A DNA stretch of 64,000 bases from Mucilaginibacter sp. (GTDB taxonomy: Bacteria > Bacteroidota > Bacteroidia > Sphingobacteriales > Sphingobacteriaceae). The position numbers were made by a program, and so were the translations under genes. The notes under the pieces were generated by a model, which worked only from the letters and a program-made list of their open reading frames with translations, was not told the origin of the DNA and did not search any database. Shown here piece after piece: positions 32,020 through 41,283 of the stretch; position 1 is the stretch's first letter, and the number at the start of each line of letters is the position of its first letter. The stretch lies in contig JAUCSE010000001.1 in NCBI GenBank assembly GCA_030445275.1, forward strand, positions 23,305 to 87,304. Direction: 5' to 3'.

Positions 32020-35000
32020 TTAAAAGGTAACGTTAACGCCAAAATTATAGGTTGCATATAACGGATAAACACTGGTATCAATACCACGGTTGCCTACAGT
32101 GCCACCTATTTCAGGTGAAAAGCCTTTATAGCCAAAAATGTTAATCGCATTTTGAGCGTTGGCAAATACTCTCACTTTGGATATTTTCCATTTACTGAGC
32201 AGGCTGGCAGGCAAGGTATAACCTAATTGAGCGTTCCTCATCCTGAAATAGGCGCCGCTTTCAACATAAAATGAATTTGGCGCCGCGTTAGAATTTTTAC
32301 CCACGTTTACCGATGGGTAGGTATTTGAGGTTCCGGCACCATGCCAGCGGTGATCATAAAAATCCTGTGTGAAGTTCTCGTTACCAAAGCGGTAGGCAAT
32401 ATTGGCGTTATACACGCTTACGCCGGTTACACCCTGGAAGTCAAGGGCCAGGTCGAAATTTTTATACGTGAAGGAGGTATTGATACCATAGTTATATTTA
32501 GGTAGCGGACTACCCAGCGCTACACGGTCGCGACTGTCAACAATACCATCGTTATTGGTATCCTGGTAAATAAAATCACCCGGACTTGCGCCTGGTTGTT
32601 TTGAAGCAGCAACTTCCTGAGCAGTCTGGAAAATACCGGTTACTTTATAGCCATAAAACTGGCCTATAGGCTGGCCCGCTACAGTACGTGTTGCAAATGC
32701 TCCGTTGGCAATACCTGCACCGCCATCATAAATAGGGTTTTGTCCTGATATTACGTCAAGTACTTTATTGTTGTTGATACCCAGGTTGGCGGTGATGCTG
32801 TAAGAGAAGCTTTCAGATGCCTTGTCCTTCCAGCTTACTAAAAACTCAAAGCCACGGTTACGGATACTGGCCTGGTTGGCTATGATTGAACTGTTAACAG
32901 TACCCAGTGAACCCGCAACAGGAATAGCGAAAATGGCATCCTGGGTTTCGCGGTTATAATAATCGGCCTCAAAGGTTAGTTTATTGGAAAACAAGCCACC
33001 TTCTAAACCAAAGTCAGTAGATACGGTTTTTTCCCACAATATAGCTGAAGGAACCACTGTATTGATACTTGCTCCCGGATAAGCCACTTGCGGGTTACCG
33101 AATATGGCTGTCAGGTACGGATCTGTTGCTATGGTTTGTACCGATGGGTTAATAGGCACAACAGAGTTTCCCACCTTACCCCAGCTTCCGCGAAGTTTCA
33201 GGTTGCTGAACACCTGCTGATTCTTCATAAAATCTTCGTTGGTAATTACCCAGCCGGCACCTACCGAAGGGAGGTAGGCATAAGTATGATCGCCGTAGAA
33301 TTGTGAAGCCCCATCGCGACGAATGGACGCGTTTAACATATACTTGTCCTTATATGAATAATTAACACGCGCAAACTGCGATAATGCACGGGTTTTTATC
33401 TGACTGGCGGGAGTTGCCAGGTAAGTTACATTTGTTGCATCAGGAAAGGATGTTTGCAGGTTTCCATTGGCCTGGTAAGGCACATTATCGGCCTGGCCAT
33501 CCATTTGCCTGGTTACATTTTCAAGCGCACTGTAACCTGCCAGTGCTGTTAACCTATGATCCTTAATTTTAACATCATAAGTCAAAGTGTTTTCCCATAT
33601 CCAGTTGCGTGTATCAGTATGGTTAACATTCAAGTTGGTTTTGTTACTGAATTGCTTAACAGTAGCCTGGTACTGGGGCACAAATGACCTCACCTCATTC
33701 TGACTTACGTCGCCGCCAAAGCTCGATCTGAATTTGAAGTTTTTAAGGAGGGAAACCTCACCATACACATTATAGGTAACGCGTTTATTTTTGGTACGCT
33801 GATTATAAAAATCAAGCGTTGCCTGCGGATTGTAGTTATTTCCATCGCCTAAATGGTAATCATTCGGATCGCCATAGCTGCCGTCGGCATTATGTACAGG
33901 CAAGATAGGCGCTGCACCATACAGCTGACCGAAAATACTGGTGGGAACATCTTTTGATTTGTCTGATAATCCGCTGGCGGTGTAACCCACTTTTACAGCT
34001 TTACCAATTTTAAGATCATTTGATAAGTGCAGGGTATAGCGTTTGTAATTATTGGTTTGAACAATACCATCCTGATCAAGGTATCCAAAAGAGTAGTTAT
34101 AAGTGTATTTATCCGTACCGCCGCTTACTGATATCTCATGGTTGGTGGTAAAGGCTTTACGCAGTATTTGTTTATACCAATCAGTGCCGGTTCCAAAGCT
34201 TGCCGGATCACTGAATAAGGGAGCGCCGTTGTTAAGGGCGGCAAGTTCATTTACAGCGGTGGCATATTCGGTGCCATTAGCCACTTTTACCTGGTTAGTA
34301 ACGGCCTGCACGCCTACATAGCCATTGTAATTGATAACCGGAGCGCCCTTAACGCCACGTTTAGTGCTGATAAGCACAACGCCATTGGCCGCCCTGATAC
34401 CATAGATGGCCGTACTTGAGGCATCTTTAAGAATACTGAAGCTCTCGATATCCTGCGGATTAAGGAATGAAATATCATCATACCATACTCCATCAACCAC
34501 AAAAAGCGGTTTGGTGTTACCATAAATAGTTCCCAAACCACGAATGGTAATATCAGGCGCTTTGCCCGGTGTACCGTTGTTGGTGATCTGAACACCTGCT
34601 ACTTTACCCTGAAGCCCGCTGATGGCGTTGGGAGATGCCTGTTTAGCAACGTCGGCACCTTTTACAGTTGCTATTGAACCGGTAACATCAAGTTTGCGCT
34701 GGGTACCGTAACCAACAACTACTATTTGTTGTAGCTCATTAGTTTGAGGTAACAGGGTAATATTAATATTGGTTTGGCCATTAGCAGGAATTTCCTGATT
34801 GATGTATCCTAAATAAGTAAATCTCAGCGTTGAGTTGCCTGGGGCACTAATGGAGTATGCTCCGTTAACGTCTGTTTGGGTTCCTGTTGTTGTTCCCTTT
34901 ACCGAAACTGATACGCCTATTAAGGCCTGGCCGGTATTGTCAATTACTTTACCTTTTATTGTAACGTTTTGTGCAAACGCCGCGTCATAGGAAAATAAGA

Positions 35001-35040
35001 ACAAAAACATTAACCCCGAAATAGTAAAAAATCTCTTCAT
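32020..35040 (-). CDS. SusC/RagA TonB-linked outer-membrane transporter
   Basis: TonB-dependent beta-barrel that imports glycan fragments. Order: signal peptide (1-23), carboxypeptidase-regulatory-like domain (VTIKGKVIDNTGQALIGVSVSVKG-type start to about 110), plug domain with NAISGLQGKVAGVQI and the SusC motif SILKDASSTAIYGIRAANGVV at about 205-228, then a barrel ending in an aromatic C-terminal strand (FGVNVTF). The 1006 residues are typical. There is no N-terminal STN domain, so it is not the anti-sigma-signalling type; regulation is probably by the membrane-bound regulator encoded just upstream. Confidence 0.95.
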   Translation of the reverse strand: MKRFFTISGLMFLFLFSYDAAFAQNVTIKGKVIDNTGQALIGVSVSVKGTTTGTQTDVNGAYSISAPGNSTLRFTYLGYINQEIPANGQTNINITLLPQTNELQQIVVVGYGTQRKLDVTGSIATVKGADVAKQASPNAISGLQGKVAGVQITNNGTPGKAPDITIRGLGTIYGNTKPLFVVDGVWYDDISFLNPQDIESFSILKDASSTAIYGIRAANGVVLISTKRGVKGAPVINYNGYVGVQAVTNQVKVANGTEYATAVNELAALNNGAPLFSDPASFGTGTDWYKQILRKAFTTNHEISVSGGTDKYTYNYSFGYLDQDGIVQTNNYKRYTLHLSNDLKIGKAVKVGYTASGLSDKSKDVPTSIFGQLYGAAPILPVHNADGSYGDPNDYHLGDGNNYNPQATLDFYNQRTKNKRVTYNVYGEVSLLKNFKFRSSFGGDVSQNEVRSFVPQYQATVKQFSNKTNLNVNHTDTRNWIWENTLTYDVKIKDHRLTALAGYSALENVTRQMDGQADNVPYQANGNLQTSFPDATNVTYLATPASQIKTRALSQFARVNYSYKDKYMLNASIRRDGASQFYGDHTYAYLPSVGAGWVITNEDFMKNQQVFSNLKLRGSWGKVGNSVVPINPSVQTIATDPYLTAIFGNPQVAYPGASINTVVPSAILWEKTVSTDFGLEGGLFSNKLTFEADYYNRETQDAIFAIPVAGSLGTVNSSIIANQASIRNRGFEFLVSWKDKASESFSYSITANLGINNNKVLDVISGQNPIYDGGAGIANGAFATRTVAGQPIGQFYGYKVTGIFQTAQEVAASKQPGASPGDFIYQDTNNDGIVDSRDRVALGSPLPKYNYGINTSFTYKNFDLALDFQGVTGVSVYNANIAYRFGNENFTQDFYDHRWHGAGTSNTYPSVNVGKNSNAAPNSFYVESGAYFRMRNAQLGYTLPASLLSKWKISKVRVFANAQNAINIFGYKGFSPEIGGTVGNRGIDTSVYPLYATYNFGVNVTF

Positions 35041-35302
35041 AGTGGTTAATAATAAAATTGTTAGAATGGAAATAATTGGTTTATTCGTTCTACAAAACTG
35101 AGGAGATAATACTCGTTTATCAAAAAAATTAACTCAACATTAATACATCATTAATAAAACGCTTTCTCAACGAGAGTGTTTTTATTTTGTAATAATTTGA
35201 TTTACAATGCATTGGTAATTGATTACGCAGGGTATATATACAACAACAGTAATACATGTTGTGTAAACAATAAATAGAGTTATGAGAGGTAATGATGTAG
35301 TG

Positions 35303-38194
35303 TTATAGCTCAATGAGAAACTCTACAAGGTTCTTGTCATGCTCCAGGTTAAGCTTTTTACGCAGGCGATAACGGCGTATTTCAACACCGCGCAATGATA
35401 TGTTTAACAAGGAGGCCATTTCTTTACTGCTCATGTTCATGCGCAGATAGGCACACAATTTAAGGTCATTTGGAACCAGATCAGGGTGCCCCGATTTTAG
35501 TTTTTTAAAAAAATTCTCGTGCGCCTCATTAAAACTCTTTTCAAATATGTTCCAGTCGCGCTCATCATTCATGCCTTCGTCAATTACCTTTTGTATACGG
35601 CGCAATTGATCGTCGGCCAATTTTTTGCCGGTGTTGTCTTTAAGTTGGGTTATTTCGTCGCTTATTTTTTGCAGCAGCTCGTTTTTGTAAACCAGGTTCA
35701 TGGCCGAGTTGGCTAGCTCACGGCTTTTACCCGCCAGATCGGCCTGCAACTGCTCGTTTTTTATATTGATGATATGTTGTTCGTTGGCTATGGCTTCCTG
35801 CTTTAAAAATTCCTCTTTTTCGGTTTGCAGCTTTTGATGGATACGTTGCTGATGGCGTTTTAATTTAAAGCGGTAGTAATACCTGATGAGGTAATAGGCC
35901 AGTATCAGCATCAAAATATAAAAAACAATAGCCGCTTTACTGGCATACCAGGGTGGTAGTATGGTAAAGGTTAACGTGGTAATGGCCGATACATTTTGAT
36001 CATTGATCTTGGCGCGCACCTTAAAATGGTAAACACCCTGATTAAGGTTGGTAAACTCCTTTTGGCTTTGCTGCGTCCAGTCGGCCCATTGCCTTGAATA
36101 ACCCTCTAAATAATACTGAAACTTAATCTTGGCCTGTTTATAATAGGGTAATGAATAGGTAATGCGGATATTGTTTTGAGTATAGGGTATCTCAATTTCA
36201 TTAAGATTGTTATTCATATCGCTAATCACGGATACCTTATCAGTGATGTTCTCCATGCGGCGTATCAGCACCGGCGGAATCTGCATTTGACTGGACAAAC
36301 TTGCATCGGCATCATTCAATATTACAAAGCCATCATCAATGCTAATCAGGTAAGTTAAATTGTTAATGCGATTGATGGTTTCATAATGCTGTACCATTTG
36401 CCCGTTGAGTATGGTGAAGCTGTTGCTATCAATATTTACCTTGCCGGGTGCAGCAAAATCGGCCAGTGCAACCCGCCCTTGACTAATGAGCCAGTATTTT
36501 TTGCCTATTGCCTTGATAATTTTGCTTGATGCCGAAAAGGTGCCCAGTTTTTTATTAAGCTGCGTGTATTTAAAAAAGCGATCGGTGATATCGTCATAAA
36601 CATAAAAATCCGAGTCAGACGAAAAAACGATGCGGTTATCCAGGTCAAATACATTAACATTATAACTGCCGGGCAGGCCATATTGCTTGTCATAGTATAT
36701 TTTGGAGGTTACTTTTTTAAGATCGCTGCTCAGGGTTAATTTATAAATGCCCTTATAGGCATGGCTTACCCATATCTGCCCTTTGTTGTCACGCTCTACA
36801 TACCGTGATGGTTCGCCAAAACCCTCTATCTTATGACTGAATATCCAGTTTCCGGAGGCATCCTTTTTATAAATTACCAGCCCGTTGTAAGTGCCTTGTA
36901 TCAATAGGTCATTGCTGAGTTTTTTAATGGTCCACCCTCCCGTCATGGTCGAGATTTTGGTGATGGTATTGCCGTTTACCTGGTAAGTGCCATCATTATG
37001 ACCGCAAAGCAAACGCCCGTCCTGTAATGACAGATCCCAGACCTGCCCCTGCGAGCCTGGGATCAGCTTAAAATCAAATGACTGAAAAGGCTTATTATTA
37101 TCAGGTACCCAATCGCTGTAAAAAAGACCTTGATTGGTACCCAGGTATATTTTTTTATCAAATATAATACTGGCGTAAACCGTGCCGAACCTGCCTGTTT
37201 TATCAAAATAGAAGTATAGCGGAGAGTTTACTTCTATCCGATCAATACCATTATCCAGCCCGGCCCAAAGGTTTTGTTCATTATCCGTGTATAAACTTAA
37301 AACGGTATTGTTTTGCAGTCCGCTTGATTTGTTGATGTGCTGTACCACATTGCCAGCGGTATCAATAATCACAATGCCATTTAATATGGTTCCGTAAGCA
37401 AAGTATTTGCCTGGTATTACAGCGCCATTATTAAGCTGATAGGTTTTTAAAAAGTCATTGGCCTGGCTGGCCCAGGGTTTTATGGTGCTGCCATCGTAAA
37501 TAAACAGACCATTTTTAGCGGTACCAATAATATATTTGTTGCCCTGAAAAGGCAATATGGACAACACGCCGCTGTTGCCTAATATATTACTGCCCTGTAC
37601 ATACTCCAGATGATTATTCTTTAATTCAAATAGCCCGACTGATAACTGCTCAATAAAAAAGCGTTTCCCCGACTTAAATAAAAACAAGAAGGGTTTAGGA
37701 GACTTTATGACGTTGATGCTGCCTTGTGAATAAATATATATAGCGCCAAACGACTGAAAGATAACCCTATCGTCATCAAGATATATTTTCCAGATCTCCT
37801 CGTTAATGGGGCTGTATTTTTTAGGTACCAGATTTACCAGCGAGTTATATTTTAAAAAACCTTTGCCATTGTCCTGCCAGTAACCAAACTCGCCAAAGGC
37901 ACCGGCATAAATTTTGCCTTTGCCGTCAGCTAAAACCGATCGTACAACGAGCCCGTTGGGCATATGGTGCTGCTGCCAGTATCTTCCATCAAAAGACAGT
38001 AAACCTTCGGCATTGCCAAAATACATAATGCTGTGCTCATCGCGGGTTACTGACCAATTTTGATTGCCCGACTGGTACATGGCCTTGGTATAATTTTGCA
38101 CATAAGGCACACCTATGCTTTTGATATCAGCTGCCCGGGCATGCCAGCCAGTGGTAAAAAAGATACTTATGATGAGCAGGACAGACTTACGCAT
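35303..38194 (-). CDS. Membrane-anchored propeller/Y_Y_Y sensor with LuxR-type DNA-binding domain
   Basis: One-protein signal transducer likely to control the adjacent susCD locus. Order in 963 residues: signal peptide (1-21); two-component-regulator-type beta-propeller repeats to about 650; Y_Y_Y domain (about 670-745, ending HFKVRAKINDQ...TILPPWY); one membrane helix at about 748-772; a coiled coil (about 777-860); and a C-terminal LuxR-like helix-turn-helix (NMSSKEMASLLNISLRGVEIRRYRLRKKL, about 905-963). There is no histidine-kinase or receiver domain, so ligand binding outside would act directly on a membrane-tethered DNA-binding domain. The 262-nt gap to susC should hold the regulated promoter. 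Confidence 0.88.
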   Translation of the reverse strand: MRKSVLLIISIFFTTGWHARAADIKSIGVPYVQNYTKAMYQSGNQNWSVTRDEHSIMYFGNAEGLLSFDGRYWQQHHMPNGLVVRSVLADGKGKIYAGAFGEFGYWQDNGKGFLKYNSLVNLVPKKYSPINEEIWKIYLDDDRVIFQSFGAIYIYSQGSINVIKSPKPFLFLFKSGKRFFIEQLSVGLFELKNNHLEYVQGSNILGNSGVLSILPFQGNKYIIGTAKNGLFIYDGSTIKPWASQANDFLKTYQLNNGAVIPGKYFAYGTILNGIVIIDTAGNVVQHINKSSGLQNNTVLSLYTDNEQNLWAGLDNGIDRIEVNSPLYFYFDKTGRFGTVYASIIFDKKIYLGTNQGLFYSDWVPDNNKPFQSFDFKLIPGSQGQVWDLSLQDGRLLCGHNDGTYQVNGNTITKISTMTGGWTIKKLSNDLLIQGTYNGLVIYKKDASGNWIFSHKIEGFGEPSRYVERDNKGQIWVSHAYKGIYKLTLSSDLKKVTSKIYYDKQYGLPGSYNVNVFDLDNRIVFSSDSDFYVYDDITDRFFKYTQLNKKLGTFSASSKIIKAIGKKYWLISQGRVALADFAAPGKVNIDSNSFTILNGQMVQHYETINRINNLTYLISIDDGFVILNDADASLSSQMQIPPVLIRRMENITDKVSVISDMNNNLNEIEIPYTQNNIRITYSLPYYKQAKIKFQYYLEGYSRQWADWTQQSQKEFTNLNQGVYHFKVRAKINDQNVSAITTLTFTILPPWYASKAAIVFYILMLILAYYLIRYYYRFKLKRHQQRIHQKLQTEKEEFLKQEAIANEQHIINIKNEQLQADLAGKSRELANSAMNLVYKNELLQKISDEITQLKDNTGKKLADDQLRRIQKVIDEGMNDERDWNIFEKSFNEAHENFFKKLKSGHPDLVPNDLKLCAYLRMNMSSKEMASLLNISLRGVEIRRYRLRKKLNLEHDKNLVEFLIEL

Positions 38195-38260
38195 GGGTTG
38201 TTAAAACAGCAATAGTTTAAAGACAACCAATTTTACGAATTACAGTTTGAATTGTGTGAA

Positions 38261-38303
38261 AAAACCTCAAAGTGCCGCTCATTTGAAACGTTTTTGAGGT
38301 TTT
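38261..38303 (-). terminator. Terminator of the TetX-like gene
   Basis: AAAACCTCAAA (38261-38271) pairs with TTTGAGGTTTT (38293-38303). On the minus strand a TTTTTT run follows the stem, about 20 nt after the stop codon. Confidence 0.65.
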
Positions 38304-38322
38304 AGGGGTATTTTTAAGTTAT

Positions 38323-39471
38323 TTAGTGGCCACCCATCACATCCAAAAGGTAATCAATAGCGCCTGGGGCGTGCAAAGCAGCTGTTGATTGCAGTGTAAT
38401 TACTGCAACCTCTGCAGTTCTTACACGCATTTGTTGTTCATAGGCTGCAATTGCCGACCGGGTGTCGGGGAAATCTTCGCTGAGCAGGCAGCGGCTTAAT
38501 TCCAGGGCATCAAGCATGGCCATATTTACACCTTCGCCCGCATAAGGAGGCATCAGGTGGGCTGCATCGCCCAATATAGTTAAATTGGGTTGGGCATCCC
38601 AGGTTTGGTCAAGCGGTACGCAGTATTGCGGACGGAGAATCAAAGCGGAACTGGCATTTTCAAATAACTCCAGCCATTGATCATCCCAGCCAGCATATTC
38701 TTCTTTAAACCAGGAAACAATCTGCGCTTTGTCTGAAAAATCAATACCACTTTCTTTTCCCCAGAATTCATCTTTTTTGCACCCTGTATAAAATGCCAGG
38801 CTGCCATCTCCCTTCGCACTTACAATCAGGGATTTTTCATCACCAAATGCAAATATTTTTCCGTCTTTCAATAGCTGATGTATCCCCGGACTTGCAGTTG
38901 CTGAATGATAAACTAACCCTTCAATACAGGTGACTCCTGAATAAGTGGGTTTAATAGGAGTAATATATGGACGGATCTTTGAGTTTGCACCATCAGCGGC
39001 TATCACCACATCGGCTATTGCTGAATGGCCGTTTTTAAATTCAAGTTTCCAACCATCATTTTGCGGTATAAGTGTCAAAAATTGACTATCCCATACCACT
39101 GTACCAGGTAATAACGAATCCAGTAAAATGGTTTGTAATGGCCCGCGATCAATTTCGGGCCGGTGTGTTTCATGATCTGCATTAAGGTGTTCGTCAAGCA
39201 AAATAGTTGCATGCTTATTCATGATGCGGATTTTGTCGGCGCCGGGGCGATAATTGGCTTCAAAAGCTTCTATTAACCCGGCTTCGCGGAGGGCAGCTAA
39301 ACCTGATTCATCATGCAGATCGAGCGTTGCGCCCTTGGGCCTGGCATCTTTATGTTCGTCCCGTTCATATACTTTCACGTCTATACCCCGTTGCTGCAAA
39401 AGACGGGCAAGCGTTAAACCGCCCGGACCTCCACCTACAATAGCTATTTTTTTGTTTTTAATTGTACTCAT
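38323..39471 (-). CDS. TetX-like FAD-dependent monooxygenase
   Basis: Class A flavoprotein monooxygenase of 382 residues. The FAD site is GGGPGGLTLARLLQQRGIDV at about 13-32, with VYERDEHKDARPKGATLDLH following, ADGANSKIR in the middle and GDAAHLMPPYAGEGVNMAM at about 300-318. Order and wording strongly resemble TetX tetracycline 11a-monooxygenases (TetX has KLLQQNGIDVSVYERD and GDAAHLMPPFAGQGVN), but the substrate-contact residues cannot be judged from sequence alone. It is divergent from a YCII protein gene. Activity on tetracycline is possible but unproven; other aromatic substrates are equally open. Confidence 0.85.
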   Translation of the reverse strand: MSTIKNKKIAIVGGGPGGLTLARLLQQRGIDVKVYERDEHKDARPKGATLDLHDESGLAALREAGLIEAFEANYRPGADKIRIMNKHATILLDEHLNADHETHRPEIDRGPLQTILLDSLLPGTVVWDSQFLTLIPQNDGWKLEFKNGHSAIADVVIAADGANSKIRPYITPIKPTYSGVTCIEGLVYHSATASPGIHQLLKDGKIFAFGDEKSLIVSAKGDGSLAFYTGCKKDEFWGKESGIDFSDKAQIVSWFKEEYAGWDDQWLELFENASSALILRPQYCVPLDQTWDAQPNLTILGDAAHLMPPYAGEGVNMAMLDALELSRCLLSEDFPDTRSAIAAYEQQMRVRTAEVAVITLQSTAALHAPGAIDYLLDVMGGH

Positions 39472-39691
39472 TGTCTTGTTTTAATGCTGTTGCTTACAAG
39501 AGATAGACGATTGAGCTTTAATAACATTTTAAATTAGTTAATAATCAATCTGTTATTTCAATATCCCGTTGATCATCAATTGTAACTGATAACTATGATT
39601 TTTTACAGAGATGTCCAATTTGTGCAACCTCACTTGATATGGGTGTATAATTCAATAATCACTAATTAAAATTAGAGTTAAAATTACGACA

Positions 39692-40045
39692 ATGAAAGAG
39701 TTTGCATTAATTTTCAGACACGAAGATGGCCACAAAGTGGCTTCGCCAGAGCAAATACAGATCTGGATGAAACAAACAATGGACTGGATAAGTACCATTG
39801 CCGCTAAAAATAAATTTGTAGACGGAGCCGGGTTGCCGTTTGATGATGCCAGGGTGGTACACGCCGATAATACAGTTACCAACGGCGCTTTCGGTAAGGT
39901 GAAGGAAACCATCGGCGGCTATATTATTGTTAAGGCTGATACTGTTGATGAAGCCGTTGAATTTGCCAAAGGCTGTCCTGTTTTACAGGGTGAAGGTAAT
40001 AGTGTTGAAGTTAGGACAATAGCCAAACGCCATGATGCTGAATAA
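39692..40045 (+). CDS. YCII-domain protein
   Basis: Small ferredoxin-like-fold protein of 117 residues with the DGPF/YCII pattern: an N-terminal strand (EFALIFRHED), a Trp-Met helix, GAGLPFDDARVV, and the C-terminal GGYIIVKADTVDEAVEFAKGCPVL typical of YCII-related proteins. The family function is unclear; many members sit beside ECF sigma factors. It is divergently placed from the TetX-like gene with a 220-nt gap and ends at a strong bidirectional terminator. Confidence 0.85.
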   Translation: MKEFALIFRHEDGHKVASPEQIQIWMKQTMDWISTIAAKNKFVDGAGLPFDDARVVHADNTVTNGAFGKVKETIGGYIIVKADTVDEAVEFAKGCPVLQGEGNSVEVRTIAKRHDAE

Positions 40046-40074
40046 ACATAATGAGTTGGAATGGTGTAAAAAAC

Positions 40075-40101
40075 AAAAGCTTACCCATTGGGTAAGCTTT
40101 T
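40075..40101. terminator. Bidirectional intrinsic terminator
   Basis: A perfect 12-bp stem (AAAAGCTTACCC and complement) with an ATT loop; A-run on one side and T-run on the other. It lies between the convergent YCII and trhO genes and can serve both. Confidence 0.9.
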
Positions 40102-40124
40102 TGTAATATGATATGTTAAAAGGC

Positions 40125-41084
40125 TTAATCGGCCAGTTGCAGGTTGTTTTTCTTTGCTGTGTTTACCGGTTGGGGTACTTTTACATAGTAACCTGAGCCG
40201 TCATAGACCCTTTTGCGGGGATGGCTTTGGCAGGCATCGCTGCAGCAACCCTCCATTTTTGTGCCGCACTCATCGCATTGGGTAAAATGCTCATTGCACT
40301 CCGGATTAGCGCAGTTGATCATTTTAGGTGTGGTTTTGCCACAATTGCGGCAGGTTGATATCACCACCGGATTCACGTTGTTTACATCAACAGAAAGGCG
40401 GTTATCAAACACATAACATTTGCCTTCAAAATCCTCACCGCCGGCTTCCTTACCGTATTTAATGATCCCACCGTGCAGCTGATACACATCCTTAAAACCT
40501 TCGTGCAGTAACAGGGCCGATGCTTTTTCGCATTTGATGCCGCCGGTGCAATAGGTTAATATTTTTTTGTCCTTGTATTTAGCCAGCTCGTTGATCATAT
40601 CCGGGAAATCCCTGAAATTTTCAATATCGAGCGTAACCGCGTTTTTAAATTTGCCTAACGAATGCTCGTAGTTGGAGCGTACATCCAAAACCACCACATC
40701 ATCGCGGTCCTTCATCGCCAAAAAATCTTTTGGTTCCAGGTGCTTGCCGGTTTGTTGTTGCGGGTTAATGATGTTTGGATCGCGCAGACCCGAGTGTACA
40801 ATCTCTGATTTGTAACGCACATGCATTTTTACGAATGATGGGGCATCAACTTCATCAATCTTAAAATCGATTCTGGTAAAGCGCTCATCGGCATGTAACG
40901 TATCCATATAGGTTTTGCAAGCTTCGGCAGTACCCGAAACGGTACCGTTAAGTCCTTCGGTAGCTACAATAATGCGCCCCGTTAAGTCTAAACTTTTACA
41001 AAATTTTAAATGATCGGCAGCAAATTGCTCCGCATCAGCTATTGTTGAATAACAATAGTACAGTAGTGTATTATATATTGCCAT
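40125..41084 (-). CDS. trhO: tRNA uridine(34) hydroxylase (rhodanese-like)
   Basis: Oxygen-dependent tRNA U34 hydroxylase (YceA/TrhO family) making 5-hydroxyuridine. From ATG 41084 it has an acylphosphatase-like N-terminal domain (GRIIVATEGLNGTVSG), a rhodanese domain with the active-site cysteine in TYCTGGIKCEKA, and a C-terminal Cys-rich tail (CRNCGKTTPKMINCANPEC and later CxxC pairs) that may bind zinc. The start seven codons downstream of the longest frame gives MAIYNTLLYYCY, as in homologues. Length 319. Confidence 0.92.
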   Translation of the reverse strand: MAIYNTLLYYCYSTIADAEQFAADHLKFCKSLDLTGRIIVATEGLNGTVSGTAEACKTYMDTLHADERFTRIDFKIDEVDAPSFVKMHVRYKSEIVHSGLRDPNIINPQQQTGKHLEPKDFLAMKDRDDVVVLDVRSNYEHSLGKFKNAVTLDIENFRDFPDMINELAKYKDKKILTYCTGGIKCEKASALLLHEGFKDVYQLHGGIIKYGKEAGGEDFEGKCYVFDNRLSVDVNNVNPVVISTCRNCGKTTPKMINCANPECNEHFTQCDECGTKMEGCCSDACQSHPRKRVYDGSGYYVKVPQPVNTAKKNNLQLAD

Positions 41085-41148
41085 AATCCATTGATACTGC
41101 TGCAAACAGTGTTAAATGAGGCGCAAAGATAATTATTTGTGCGGAAAG

Positions 41149-41233
41149 CTCAAAGCAGAAAGCATAAGGCCTAAAGCGGAAAGCAAAAAGCTGAAAAATA
41201 ATTACTTTCAGCCTTCAGCTTTATGCTTTCAGC
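41149..41233. repeat. GAAAGC / GCTTTC heptad palindrome
   Basis: The left part is built of GGAAAGC/AAAGCAG/AAAGCAT 7-nt units; the right part is their complement (TTCAGCTTTATGCTTTCAGC), together forming a long imperfect stem between divergent trhO and kbl. It is the same unit type that occurs inside waaA. Confidence 0.75.
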
Positions 41234-41252
41234 TTATTCCCTAAAATATCCT

Positions 41253-41260
41253 TAATTTTG
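41253..41260 (+). promoter_or_regulatory. -7 promoter element of kbl
   Basis: TAATTTTG fits TAnnTTTG, 23 nt before the kbl ATG. Confidence 0.55.
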
Positions 41261-41283
41261 CCCCCTCTAAACAGCCTAATAAT

